NCBI RefSeq assembly: GCF_048541585.1
Contig: NZ_CP183303.1
Coordinates: 1,674,001 to 1,738,000 of the forward strand
DNA from: Legionella_C sp048541585
Lineage (GTDB): Bacteria; Pseudomonadota; Gammaproteobacteria; Legionellales; Legionellaceae
Length of the DNA: 64,000 bases
Reading direction: 5' to 3'
The position numbers and the translations under genes were made by a program. Of the stretch, positions 52,966 to 62,234 are shown piece after piece. Numbering within the stretch: the stretch's first letter is position 1; every line of letters begins with the position of its first letter. A model generated the notes under the pieces. It ran no database searches, was not told the DNA's origin, and worked only from the letters and a program-made list of their open reading frames with translations.

Positions 52966-53880
52966 ATGGAATTGTTAGCGCATTATGAACCATGGCCAAC
53001 GTTGCCTTATAAGGATTTTGCCTCTACCTCTCATTTATTGCATATGGGCATGCAAGCTATTGGCAAATTAAAGTTAGTTACACCGTTTGAACCCCAATGG
53101 GCAAATGTCGCATTTAGTATAACCAGCCGCGGTTTAACTACGGGGCCTATACCTTATCAAACTGGAATTTTTACTGTTGACCTTGATTTTATTGAGCATA
53201 AAGTTAGTTGCTCAACGAGTTGGCAAACGATGGGCGAGTTTCAATTACGTGCTATGTCAGTAGCAGAATTTACGCACGCTTTATTTGAGTTACTATCGCA
53301 AGTCGGTATTGCTATCCCAATAAATCTTCGGCCGCAGGAAGTCGTAAATCCTATCCCCTTTGATGAAGATACTCAAGAGCAATCTTATGATAGTAAGCTT
53401 GCTAATGCCTGGTGGCGCATTCTAGTGAGTTCGTATCGCGTGATGCAGCAGTATCATGCCCGTTTTAATGGTAAAACGCCGCCTATTGGTTTTATGTGGG
53501 GTACATTTGATTTGCGCGATGCGCGTTATCAGGGGACTATGGTTCCTACTACGGGTATTAATTCAGGTTACATTCGTCGTAATGCGATGAATGAAGCGCA
53601 GGTTGAATGTGGTTGGTGGAGCGGCAATGAGAATTATCCTAAACCTGCTTATTATTCCTTTATTTATCCAGAGCCCCCAGGAATTGAACAAAGTAAAATT
53701 AAGCCTACTGCAGCACGTTGGGATAACACGATGCGCTTGTTTATTCTTGATTATGACGATATCCGAACATCAAAAACACCCGAAACTGATTTATTAATGT
53801 TTTTAGAATCTACTTATCAGGCCAGTAGCGAGCTCGCAGGCTGGGATAAAAAGCTTATTAGTTTGGGGCAGCCTATTTAA
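52966..53880 (+). CDS. DUF5996-family protein
   Basis: 304 residues, soluble. Seen: WPTLPYKDFASTSHLLHMGMQAIGKLKL, FSITSRGLTTGPIPYQTGIFTVDLDFIEHKV, PPIGFMWGTFDLRDARYQG and VECGWWSGNENYPKPAYYSFIYPEPPG. I recognise these as the conserved blocks of DUF5996. Function unknown. AAGGAGC lies just upstream of ATG. A CTCAC/GTGAG hairpin is present in the upstream 150 bp. Stands alone. Confidence 0.8.
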   Translation: MELLAHYEPWPTLPYKDFASTSHLLHMGMQAIGKLKLVTPFEPQWANVAFSITSRGLTTGPIPYQTGIFTVDLDFIEHKVSCSTSWQTMGEFQLRAMSVAEFTHALFELLSQVGIAIPINLRPQEVVNPIPFDEDTQEQSYDSKLANAWWRILVSSYRVMQQYHARFNGKTPPIGFMWGTFDLRDARYQGTMVPTTGINSGYIRRNAMNEAQVECGWWSGNENYPKPAYYSFIYPEPPGIEQSKIKPTAARWDNTMRLFILDYDDIRTSKTPETDLLMFLESTYQASSELAGWDKKLISLGQPI

Positions 53881-54003
53881 GTAGGCTCTCAATTTGATTA
53901 CTTAGCTAGGCTAATCTACTCTTAAGCTTTAGCCTTAATTCTTAATATTTCCTTAATTTTTGCTTGTTAAGCTAGCCGATTTTTAAAGCTAGCTGGTAAA
54001 AAT

Positions 54004-57000
54004 ATGACAAGTGAAAAACTGCTCGCTCTACTCAATGATAGCTATCAACCTTCTGAAATTTTAAGCAAACTTAACGAAGAAAACTTCCAAGTTACGGACT
54101 TAACTGCAGAGGGTGACTCTATATTACATGTCTTAGCTAAGTCAAAACATACGAAAAGCAGTAGTTTTTTTGATTATGCTGAGCTTTTAATACAGGCTGG
54201 GGCGCCAGTGAATGCGCTTGATAAGCAGGGGAATAGTTTTCTAACTTACTATTTAAAGCGTGTCTTATTATCCTATTATATAGAGAAAATTTTTGATCTC
54301 TTGTTAAACAACCCAAACTTTGATTTTCAGCAGCCCTTTCAAGCAGACCAGACATTTTTTGAATTAATGTATAATTTAAACGATTATACTATCGTCAATT
54401 CTTTTAAAAAGTTAATTGAACATAAAAACTTTAACCCTAATCAAGCCACTTCTAAACATAATTCCATCTTACTACATATGCTCTCTGAGCCAGCCTATGC
54501 TTATAAAGACTGTCTTTTTCAAGTCATTAAAAATCCTAAAACCAATCCCAATATCAAAAATAACAATGGACAAACAGCTTTAGCTCAGATTTTATCTAGT
54601 ACTGAATATAAAGACATGGAGTTAATCAAAGAATTAATTAATACTGACCAGTTTGACGTCAATACACTGGATAAGGATGGAAATAATTATTTGCAATTGG
54701 TAATTATTCATTGTCAATATTTAGCCGAAGAGATTGCCACTTTACTTATAGAGAAGGGCATTGATATTTCGCATACTAATTACGCAGGTAAATCAGCTAT
54801 TGATTTAATTGACGACAATCTAGCAGGTAGATCAGACTATGGCAATTTACTTTTATTTCTAAAAATACTGAAACTTCAGCCAACCTTATTTTTTACCAAA
54901 AAACCAAATGATAAAACAATATTAGGTGAGTTACTTAAAAGTACCGATTACTCGGTTACCTCCCAATTTAACGATTTTTTTAAATTATGTAAAAAGCAAA
55001 CAGAAAATAGGGAACTGCTTAAATCTATTATCTCTGAATGCTTTAATGACTTTCGGAAAAATCATATTGCTAAAACTAGTATTATTACGTTAACGGAAGC
55101 GCTGCTTAAAGCTAATATTGAGATAGATATTGAATATTGCCTAGCTTGTCTTGCTATCGGTAAAGATTTTTATGAGCGAAATGAAACCTATGCCAACCTT
55201 AAAAAACTTGCTTTAAACTTGGATGTAAATACCATTATTAAGCATGTTAAGAACTTAACTATCGAAAACAGTGATGAACAATTACAAGCTATAAATTTTG
55301 TCCGAGGAGCTACTTTTAATTTAGATTGTTTTGATGAGGAGATACTAGCTTGGGAAGAATCCCATCTTCAAACTAAAAGTAATTCAGATTTAAACAAAGA
55401 TTGTAAAATGTTTGGTCATTTATTCTCCTTAAGTGGCGCTGTAACTAACAGTAACGCTATTAAACTAACTGGCAGTCATTTTTCTGATACCGCGCCATTT
55501 CTTACACATTTGATGAATGCCTATGTGAAAGATTGTGAGCAAAAGGGAAAATATACTGTCCACCAAGATGTTATTAAACAAGTAAGAAATATGACCCTAA
55601 AAGCAATGCGCTTTTACTTGTTGTCTACACCCTGGAATTATTACCCGTCGATGGAATTTTCTAACGAGGATTTATGGGCAGCTATATTAGCTGATAGTAA
55701 AACTTGTGGTGCTGAAATTATTACCGGTTGGTCTGGACATGCGATAGATCTTATCATTCACCAAGATAATTTGTATCGAAATAATGGTGGCGGTTGTAGT
55801 ACGGATATTACCACTGAGCATTATAAAATAACTAAACCGCAAAATTTATCCGCAGAAGTACTAACCAAGCTCTTTAAAGAAAGTCGTCTAGAATCAAATA
55901 AACCTTATATTCAACATGATTTGCATACGCTTCTCGGTTTGGTTTTTAATCAAAGTATTGCTGGAAAGTTTCAAACCGTGGGTAATTGTAGTCTTGCTAG
56001 TATGCTTATCGCATTGAAAGTCAAATATCGCCTGTTTTTACCTGCAGATATTGCTGATGAATTATACCTTGATACGATAACTTTTTTTGAACAATTTTAT
56101 TTAGAAGAATTTCTATCGCGCTACGCTGATAATCCTATTTTACCGCATCTACTCATGCGCTTAATTATCCAAAAGTTGCTACCTGAGAAAAAGTTGGAGC
56201 TAGCAGGAAAATTATTACAAGATTATTTTACTACTGACGCCAGCCAAGAAATCATGCAAGCTGAATTAATGCTTTATCAATGGAAAAAACGCGTTAAAGG
56301 TAATTCGCTTACCCAGTTTGATAAGCAACTACAATCACTTGGGATAGTTCTTAAGCCTAACTTAAATCCTCGCTTGCTACTATTAAATCATTTCCTTACG
56401 GACACCGTGACTAGCGATGATTTAGAGGAATTAAAATCATGGTCTCTTGATAAGCAAATCATCCAGGGTTATTCCTTGTTACATTTTGCGGTAATGAATA
56501 ACAATTTAGCCTTAGCTACTTCACTTATTCAGCTCTTTCCCCAAACGGTCAATCACACCAATTGGTTTGATGAAGAGCCTTTGTGTCTCGTAAAATCGGT
56601 TGAGATGATTGATCTCTTAATTAAAGCCGGAGCAAGTATTGCGAGGACAGAGTATGATAATGCTCTAGATTATGCTATCAAAGCAAACCGCGTAGATTTA
56701 GTAGAGGCTCTCCTTAAACGAGGCGCTAAAACCAGTGAATATAGTGCGACTTATGCCGCGAGTAAAGATCCTAAAATTTTACAGTTACTCATTGATTTTT
56801 ATCCAACCATAGTAACAAAACCTACCCACAATTACAGTAGTGCCATTCACGCTGCTGCAAAAAATGGCCATAATACAAACCTTCGTAATTTGGTTTATTA
56901 TGGCGGCGCTAATCCAGATGCGTGTGATGTCAATGGCGTTACCCCTTTACAATTAGCGCTTAGAAATGAACATCCTGATACCGCTAAGCTATTAATTCAA

Positions 57001-57786
57001 TATCCTGGTACCTTGTTTAAGGCGCCATATCGCGGTGACTTGATAGTTAATATGACTAAAGATAGCGACATAAAGCAGCTGCTTGAATTAAAGGAAAAAG
57101 AAAGACAAGATGATTTAGTATATTTTGAAAAATTCAATAAGCAGCTAATTGAACTAAAAGAAAAAGAAAGGCAAGATGATTTAACGTATTTTGAAAAGTT
57201 TAAAAACAGCAAACTTGGTATTATTAATGAAGAGATAGATTATTTAATTGTGGCTATTCGCTTAAATGATATTCGTGCTATTCGCGGCTGTTTACTCACC
57301 TATCCTACGCTTAAAGTAGTTAATTCTAGCTCACTTTATTGCACCACTCCTTTAACAGAAGCTATACGACTACTTGCTGGTAAAAAAGGGAAAGACCATG
57401 AGGAAGCTTTTGAGATAGTCAATATGCTCTTTAAAATGCCTGGTATTAATATTAATGCGCTTATGGCTTCCTCAGAACCCCTGCTATTTATGGCTACCTC
57501 CATTGGTGATGTTGCGGTGCTTGATTTATTTCTTGCTGACCCGAAATTAGATCCTAATAAACAAGACAATATGGGCTATACAGCACTTCATGACGCAGTC
57601 GAACGTGGCCACCTAGCGTGTGTTAAACGTTTACTGCAAGACCCACGCGTAGATACCACTATTGTCAATAACGCTAATGAAACAGTACTTGATTTGAATA
57701 GTTCGAAACCTAGTGTGAGAGAATGCCAAGAAGAGGTGGCGCTACACCAGCAGCAGACGCACCGACAAACTAATCTAGCTATGTAA
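54004..57786 (+). CDS. Large ankyrin-repeat protein with central His...Cys domain (effector candidate)
   Basis: 1260 residues. Residues about 40-300 hold ankyrin repeats (DSILHVLAKSKHT, DKQGNSFLTYYLK, NNNGQTALAQIL, DKDGNNYLQLVI). A helical section runs to about 520. Residues about 540-700 contain GWSGHAIDLIIHQDNLYRNN (H579) and TVGNCSLASMLIALK (C662), which could be a permuted papain-like pair. Residues 820-1040 hold more ankyrin units (YSLLHFAVMN, SSAIHAAAKNGHN, NGVTPLQLALRNEH). A 22-residue charged repeat follows at 1024-1067, then a final ankyrin pair (NMGYTALHDAVERGHLACVKRLL). No signal peptide. Large ankyrin proteins of this kind are typical Dot/Icm effectors in Legionella; translocation is not proven. 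A perfect palindrome follows the stop. Confidence 0.7.
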   Translation: MTSEKLLALLNDSYQPSEILSKLNEENFQVTDLTAEGDSILHVLAKSKHTKSSSFFDYAELLIQAGAPVNALDKQGNSFLTYYLKRVLLSYYIEKIFDLLLNNPNFDFQQPFQADQTFFELMYNLNDYTIVNSFKKLIEHKNFNPNQATSKHNSILLHMLSEPAYAYKDCLFQVIKNPKTNPNIKNNNGQTALAQILSSTEYKDMELIKELINTDQFDVNTLDKDGNNYLQLVIIHCQYLAEEIATLLIEKGIDISHTNYAGKSAIDLIDDNLAGRSDYGNLLLFLKILKLQPTLFFTKKPNDKTILGELLKSTDYSVTSQFNDFFKLCKKQTENRELLKSIISECFNDFRKNHIAKTSIITLTEALLKANIEIDIEYCLACLAIGKDFYERNETYANLKKLALNLDVNTIIKHVKNLTIENSDEQLQAINFVRGATFNLDCFDEEILAWEESHLQTKSNSDLNKDCKMFGHLFSLSGAVTNSNAIKLTGSHFSDTAPFLTHLMNAYVKDCEQKGKYTVHQDVIKQVRNMTLKAMRFYLLSTPWNYYPSMEFSNEDLWAAILADSKTCGAEIITGWSGHAIDLIIHQDNLYRNNGGGCSTDITTEHYKITKPQNLSAEVLTKLFKESRLESNKPYIQHDLHTLLGLVFNQSIAGKFQTVGNCSLASMLIALKVKYRLFLPADIADELYLDTITFFEQFYLEEFLSRYADNPILPHLLMRLIIQKLLPEKKLELAGKLLQDYFTTDASQEIMQAELMLYQWKKRVKGNSLTQFDKQLQSLGIVLKPNLNPRLLLLNHFLTDTVTSDDLEELKSWSLDKQIIQGYSLLHFAVMNNNLALATSLIQLFPQTVNHTNWFDEEPLCLVKSVEMIDLLIKAGASIARTEYDNALDYAIKANRVDLVEALLKRGAKTSEYSATYAASKDPKILQLLIDFYPTIVTKPTHNYSSAIHAAAKNGHNTNLRNLVYYGGANPDACDVNGVTPLQLALRNEHPDTAKLLIQYPGTLFKAPYRGDLIVNMTKDSDIKQLLELKEKERQDDLVYFEKFNKQLIELKEKERQDDLTYFEKFKNSKLGIINEEIDYLIVAIRLNDIRAIRGCLLTYPTLKVVNSSSLYCTTPLTEAIRLLAGKKGKDHEEAFEIVNMLFKMPGININALMASSEPLLFMATSIGDVAVLDLFLADPKLDPNKQDNMGYTALHDAVERGHLACVKRLLQDPRVDTTIVNNANETVLDLNSSKPSVRECQEEVALHQQQTHRQTNLAM
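57073..57204 (+). repeat. 66-bp in-frame tandem duplication in the ankyrin gene
   Basis: Two copies encode KQLLELKEKERQDDLVYFEK and KQLIELKEKERQDDLTYFEK, each unit 22 residues. It is a charged coiled-coil-like linker between ankyrin blocks. Confidence 0.85.
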
Positions 57787-57806
57787 CTTAAGAAAAATTC
57801 TTTAAA

Positions 57807-57832
57807 TTCCCTAAGCTAATTAGCTTAGGGAA
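57807..57832 (+). terminator. Perfect 26-bp palindrome after the ankyrin gene
   Basis: TTCCCTAAGCTAA followed directly by its reverse complement, 20 bp after the stop, then AATTTGCT. A probable terminator, similar in design to the palindrome after the GST gene. Confidence 0.65.
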
Positions 57833-57951
57833 AATTTGCTAACTTAAAACACATCTTTAGGTGATATCCTTAAGCTGAGCGTGTGTATTTGCTCTAAATA
57901 AGTACTGCTATAATTTATTAAGATATTAAACGACTTTGAGGCGTGAGAGTC

Positions 57952-58965
57952 ATGTTTTACGCAATTATAAAAATTAACTTCCTAGTTGATGTTACGAAAT
58001 TTGAAGAAATAGCTCTTACAAAACCTATAAGCCAGTGCACCTCTATTGCCATAGTAGATTCGTTACAAGACCTTAGGAAAGCTACTCTCAAATTAATTCC
58101 CATGCCATCATCTACCTTTATTGCTTGTGTGATTGAAAACAAAAAGCCCCCTTTGCATATTATCAAATATACAGACCCTAATAACATAATACGCGGTAAG
58201 GAGTTTACGTGGATGGATTGTGCAGATAAGCTAATTTTATCTACAAAAAGTCCAAGCCTAAAAGAAGGAATCTATACAAAAACCCATCAAACCCTAAACT
58301 CAGCGACATCTATATTCTATGGTAAAACTTCTAAGGATCATTTACCTGAGTCTCTTGAGACATTGGAATTAACAGAATGTTTAGAAGTGGGCCGAGATTG
58401 TTGCTCAGGCGACATCTGTTATCAAGATCTTAACTACTATCATCAGCCTCGTATTTTTGATTGTGCCGATACAGCTATGAAAATGTTAATAGACTATCAT
58501 ATTCAAAAGTGCAATGAGCTAAAAGACGCTAATTTCTCCGAACAACGAAACGATTTAAAATCTAATTATGAGAGGAGACCAATTAAATTATTTTCTGGAA
58601 AGACGTCTGCCGAGTTGAAAAGTTATAGTGATTTTTTAAATAAGGTTGATCTAAAAGAAAAAGGTAATCGCAAAGAATATGTAGAAGAAGTATTACCTGG
58701 CCATCTTACCTATTATTTATATAAATATGGCCCTTTAATTATGAGAACTAACGAAATTGGTGGGCATTTTGTGGTGGTTAAGGGAATGGTAAATAATCAA
58801 GTTTTAATTGATGATCCTTGGGCTGGATCAAATATGCTCGTTAAATTTGATGATTTTAATAAAAAATGGGATGGGACAATTGTTTACTTTTCGGCAGGCT
58901 ATAGTAAATATCTTGAAAAGACAACTATATTGAGAAACGATCTTTCAAGCCAACGTATACCTTAA
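57952..58965 (+). CDS. Papain-like cysteine protease (C70/C39-like), effector candidate
   Basis: 337 residues from ATG 57952 (GAGG 10 bp upstream; GTG 57943 is in frame). Residues 1-150 are of unknown fold. Residues about 155-325 fit a papain-like domain: C171 in RIFDCADTAMKMLIDYH, then YKYGPLIMR, H272 in GGHFVVVKGMVNNQVLIDDPW and D288 in DDPW. This Cys, GPL, GHFVVVKG, DPW order is that of AvrRpt2-like C70 and bacteriocin-type C39-like peptidases. There is no leader peptide or transporter near it. The neighbours are ankyrin and LRR proteins, so a host-directed protease is plausible. Confidence 0.6.
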   Translation: MFYAIIKINFLVDVTKFEEIALTKPISQCTSIAIVDSLQDLRKATLKLIPMPSSTFIACVIENKKPPLHIIKYTDPNNIIRGKEFTWMDCADKLILSTKSPSLKEGIYTKTHQTLNSATSIFYGKTSKDHLPESLETLELTECLEVGRDCCSGDICYQDLNYYHQPRIFDCADTAMKMLIDYHIQKCNELKDANFSEQRNDLKSNYERRPIKLFSGKTSAELKSYSDFLNKVDLKEKGNRKEYVEEVLPGHLTYYLYKYGPLIMRTNEIGGHFVVVKGMVNNQVLIDDPWAGSNMLVKFDDFNKKWDGTIVYFSAGYSKYLEKTTILRNDLSSQRIP

Positions 58966-58983
58966 TGATAAATTATTTAGTTA

Positions 58984-59778
58984 TCAATGAAAGGCAGTAA
59001 TACTCCCGGTAATTTGTGTACATTCTTTAGCCTTATCAATACAGTCTTGGGTTATAGTTTCTAGTTTATTTTTATAAGCAATGAATTGGGCCTTGTTACA
59101 AGGTAGAGGCTCTTTAAATATTAATTGTTTTACTTTGGCATAATAGAGATTGTCATTTACTAAAAAACTATTTATTAAGCAAAATATATCATCAATTAAT
59201 TTGGGAGACTCTTTTTCTATCTGTTGGTTTGTCTTATCTAATTGAACTTTAGCAACATGCCTTGCGTTGGGATTAAAAAAGCGAAAAAGGGCATTTGTTT
59301 GTGGAGTTTGCAGAATCCTGGCAAGATAGGTGTTGCGCGTGCCGCTTATATCTAGCGCAATAATTTTATCTCTTAAATAGCTAGGAAATAACTTTTTAAT
59401 ATATTCTAACTTAGAGTCATCGCTTATATCGATAATAATATTTTTTAAATTTAAACAATTATGAAACGCATAAGTACCGATTGCAGTAATTTTTTCGGAA
59501 AGAAAAAGGGCTTCTAAGCCTCTACATTTAGTAAATGCGCCAGGACCAATAGCCGTAACATTCAGCATGCTAACAGTCTTTAAATTGATGCAATCATAAA
59601 ATGCCCAGGAACCAATTAATTTTACATTAGGCATCGTTATAGCTTTTAAATGGTTACAACTATAAAACGCTTTACTTTCAATAGCTGTTATTGCTTCAGG
59701 AGTACTGTAAGTGCCTTTAGAATCAATTTCATCATTAGCTACTTTTAAAATTATTTTTTTATCTTCACTTAAGTGCAT
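58984..59778 (-). CDS. BspA-type leucine-rich repeat protein
   Basis: 264 residues. Residues about 25-120 consist of LRR_5 (BspA) repeats of 22-23 residues: IESKAFYSCNHLKAITMPNVKL, IGSWAFYDCINLKTVSMLNVTA, IGPGAFTKCRGLEALFLSEKIT and IGTYAFHNCLNLKNIIID. The C-terminal 140 residues are helical, with a Cys/Lys-rich end. No signal peptide, so it is intracellular or translocated by a non-Sec route. It is convergent with the cysteine-protease gene, 18 bp apart. Confidence 0.75.
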   Translation of the reverse strand: MHLSEDKKIILKVANDEIDSKGTYSTPEAITAIESKAFYSCNHLKAITMPNVKLIGSWAFYDCINLKTVSMLNVTAIGPGAFTKCRGLEALFLSEKITAIGTYAFHNCLNLKNIIIDISDDSKLEYIKKLFPSYLRDKIIALDISGTRNTYLARILQTPQTNALFRFFNPNARHVAKVQLDKTNQQIEKESPKLIDDIFCLINSFLVNDNLYYAKVKQLIFKEPLPCNKAQFIAYKNKLETITQDCIDKAKECTQITGSITAFH

Positions 59779-59845
59779 GATTATTTTTCATTATTAAGGT
59801 ATTACCATACTATTATTTTTGAATTTAGCATTAAAAGCGTTAGGA

Positions 59846-60535
59846 CTAAATTTTAATAATAATTTCCTCTCCGCGGGTAACAATTACTTTCATCGTCTCT
59901 AAATTAAGACAGTAGCGCAAAAAGCAATGTTCTCTCACATTAGATAAGATGTTACTTTTAAAGGCTACGATATTAATACCTTCTAATTGCCTAGCTGATC
60001 TTACTCTTAACAGCGGATGGCCTTCTTTGGCAATACGTCTGCCAACTTCTTGACATCTATCGTAGTTTATTGGATCTAACAGCCAAGGATATTCCTCTGT
60101 TTTCGCTGACAAATCTATCGCTATGCCAATACACGCTATTTTAGCTACGCGCCTGTCGGCAAGAATTTGTTTTTCGCCACTGAAAGCCTCTAAAGAATCA
60201 GCTATATTTTTGCTAAAATGATACACTGTTTCATGTATGGTAGTTTCTAATGTTTCAGAAGCATATAGGCAGGGGTTTTGCCCATTGCTAAAACGAGAAA
60301 TGGTTAAATTCTCAAAGGGGTAATCAATAAAAGGATTTTCACTATACTCAAATCCTCTTTGTATTAATTGGTTATTTTCCAGAGGCATACGCGTAACGGC
60401 TTCTAAATTATTAGCAGCAGCCCAATTATCTGCATCATCACTTAAATCATCAAATAAATCTTGCGAGGGCCTTACGGAGGGAATATTGCGAAAAACGTCT
60501 TCAGAATAATCAATTATTGTTTCAAACAGCGACAT
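59846..60535 (-). CDS. RES-domain toxin
   Basis: 229 residues. Seen: the RES core with ISRFSNGQNPCLYASETLETTIHETVYHF (Arg, Tyr and Glu of the NAD-binding site) and a late GHPLLRVRSARQLEGINIVAFKSNIL (Ser of the R-E-S set). RES toxins, such as those paired with Xre-type antitoxins, degrade NAD+. The gene starts on the last base of the antitoxin stop codon (TAATG), giving coupled translation. The N-terminal 60 residues are an extra acidic lead. Forms a type II module with the next gene. Confidence 0.85.
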   Translation of the reverse strand: MSLFETIIDYSEDVFRNIPSVRPSQDLFDDLSDDADNWAAANNLEAVTRMPLENNQLIQRGFEYSENPFIDYPFENLTISRFSNGQNPCLYASETLETTIHETVYHFSKNIADSLEAFSGEKQILADRRVAKIACIGIAIDLSAKTEEYPWLLDPINYDRCQEVGRRIAKEGHPLLRVRSARQLEGINIVAFKSNILSNVREHCFLRYCLNLETMKVIVTRGEEIIIKI

Positions 60536-60939
60536 TACATGCCTCTCATATAATCCGTTAATTTCCTAACTTGAGCAATGCCAATATAGCCTTCAGAGAG
60601 CATAATTTCTAAAGGGGTTAAATTATGCAGTTTTTTATTTCTCGCCTTAACCCACTTATAAACAACTGTTCTATTGTAGGGATATAAAATCCTTAAACTC
60701 TTATGTATCCCTAAAAGATTACCAACGCGTTCTATAGTATCTCGGCCGGAAATGTGAGCTTTACCGTTTTTAAATTTATTCAATTGCTGGGGGCTTATAC
60801 CACCTAACAAATTACATTGTTCATCCACTTTTAAGTCCCAGTGTTTGAAAAGTTGGATTATGTTGGCTGTATTTCTTTTTAAATTATCAGCATTAAGCTC
60901 ACTTGCTTGATTATTTTTTAAAAGAGATAGGCTGCTCAT
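60535..60939 (-). CDS. Xre/MbcA/ParS-type antitoxin
   Basis: 134 residues. Seen: an N-terminal helical Xre-like part (GISPQQLNKFKNGKAHISGRDTIERVGNLLGIHKSLRILYP) and the C-terminal toxin-binding element TPLEIMLSEGYIGIAQVRKLTDYMRG, the DUF2384 signature. It should neutralise the RES toxin and repress the operon. I set the start at ATG 60939 because a perfect GGAGG lies 7 bp upstream. The frame extends further to 60993 without support. Confidence 0.88.
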   Translation of the reverse strand: MSSLSLLKNNQASELNADNLKRNTANIIQLFKHWDLKVDEQCNLLGGISPQQLNKFKNGKAHISGRDTIERVGNLLGIHKSLRILYPYNRTVVYKWVKARNKKLHNLTPLEIMLSEGYIGIAQVRKLTDYMRGM

Positions 60940-60972
60940 TGTTAGCCTCCTATAAGCATCTACATATGTATA

Positions 60973-61001
60973 AAAATAATATATTAATGGCAATTAGTCA
61001 A
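60973..61001 (-). promoter_or_regulatory. Promoter region of the Xre-RES module
   Basis: On the minus strand, TTGACT (60996-61001), a 17-bp spacer, then TATTTT (60973-60978). Inverted half-sites TATTAATG (60982-60989) and CATTAATA (61011-61018) flank the -35 box and may be antitoxin operators. Confidence 0.5.
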
Positions 61002-61204
61002 TAAATAATACATTAATAGTTTATTTAAATCTAATTATATAGGAAATAAGACCTAGTAAGGACTATTAAATTTAGGTCAATCCAGCTTTAGTGTTGGTTA
61101 TTGTCTAGCAATTTTATAATAAGATTGCTTAATTGCTAGGTTTTTGTTAAACGATAGTGTCTTGGGCTTCTAGGCTAGAATTTACGCGTTAAAAGGGACA
61201 TAGA

Positions 61205-62167
61205 ATGAATGAAATTAATAACACCTTGGCATCAATAAGCTCTTATGAGCAGTTTGAAGAGTTAAAATTAACGAGCCAAATTTTTATAGAGGTTATCAAA
61301 AACATCCTAGAGCGCCATCACTTACCCTTAAAATCTTTACAGCTTTTTTCCGAAGGTACTAACGTTGTATATGCTTATGATAACCATTTAGTTATTAAGT
61401 TGTTTCCTCCTTTTCATCAATATCAATTTGTAAGTGAGCGATTAGTTTTAAAAGCGCTCGCAGGAAAACTTTCCGTTAAGACCCCAACTCTTATCCATGA
61501 AGGCGACATAGCGGGATGGCCTTATATAATAATGACTAAGCTTCACGGTACCTTATTGGAAACGCTTTGGCCAACCTTAAGCCATGATAATAAATTAATC
61601 ATTATTAAAGAATTAGGGGCACTAATCCGTGAAGTTCATGCGCTATCAACTGTAGGATTAGAGGCTATTGATTGTCAATGGCCAACTTTTATTGCAAAGC
61701 AAATAGAATCCTGTGTCGAGAATCATAAAACTAAAAAATTAAATGCTTCTTTAATTGAACAAATTCCTGCTTATATTGGAATGGTTACTGAATCATTACG
61801 AGCAAGTGAAAAATCAGTGCTTTTAACGGGAGAATACACTCCAATGAATTTTTTAGTGACTAATATTACAGGTAGTTGGCACATCTCAGGTTTAATTGAT
61901 TTTGGTGATGCGATGTTGGGCCATTATCAATATGATTTATTAGGTCCAGGCGCTTTTTTAATTCAAGGTGACAAAGAGTTATTAGTTAATTTTTTAACTG
62001 CTTATGGCTATTTATCTCATGAACTTAATGCGCAATTAAGCCATCAATTAACTGCCTTGATGCTGCTCCATAAATACAGTAATTTAAATGTTCAGCTAAG
62101 AATTGCCGATTGGAAAAGTAAAGTTTCCTCATTGAAAGAATTAGAGCAGTTAGTTTGGGGATTTTAA
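61205..62167 (+). CDS. Aminoglycoside-phosphotransferase-family kinase
   Basis: 320 residues of the APH fold. Seen: a nucleotide loop FSEGTNVVYAYDNHLVIKLFPP, GWPYIIMTKLHGTLL in the hinge, the catalytic loop written LLTGEYTPMNFLV and the metal Asp in GLIDFGDAMLGHYQYDLLGPG. The usual HGD(x)xxxN loop is TGEYTPMN here, with Glu where the catalytic Asp normally is. Such enzymes phosphorylate a hydroxyl of a small molecule with ATP; antibiotic resistance should not be assumed. Stands alone, 208 bp after the Xre-RES module. Confidence 0.82.
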   Translation: MNEINNTLASISSYEQFEELKLTSQIFIEVIKNILERHHLPLKSLQLFSEGTNVVYAYDNHLVIKLFPPFHQYQFVSERLVLKALAGKLSVKTPTLIHEGDIAGWPYIIMTKLHGTLLETLWPTLSHDNKLIIIKELGALIREVHALSTVGLEAIDCQWPTFIAKQIESCVENHKTKKLNASLIEQIPAYIGMVTESLRASEKSVLLTGEYTPMNFLVTNITGSWHISGLIDFGDAMLGHYQYDLLGPGAFLIQGDKELLVNFLTAYGYLSHELNAQLSHQLTALMLLHKYSNLNVQLRIADWKSKVSSLKELEQLVWGF

Positions 62168-62234
62168 TTATTTCAGCGAGTAGGGCGCAGACTTGCTTAC
62201 TCGCTTTCTAGATTTAGCAGGTGTATCAAATTAG

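Noticed and set aside
53881..54003. Possible hairpin between the DUF5996 and ankyrin genes
   Set aside because: Only short, imperfect pairings; no stable stem with a T-run.
60940..60993. Upstream start for the Xre antitoxin
   Set aside because: The perfect GGAGG at 7 bp before ATG 60939 and the promoter -10 position make the longer start unlikely.
61205..62167. Reading the APH-like gene as an antibiotic-resistance determinant
   Set aside because: The catalytic loop is atypical and nothing in the neighbourhood suggests resistance; family membership alone does not show substrate.
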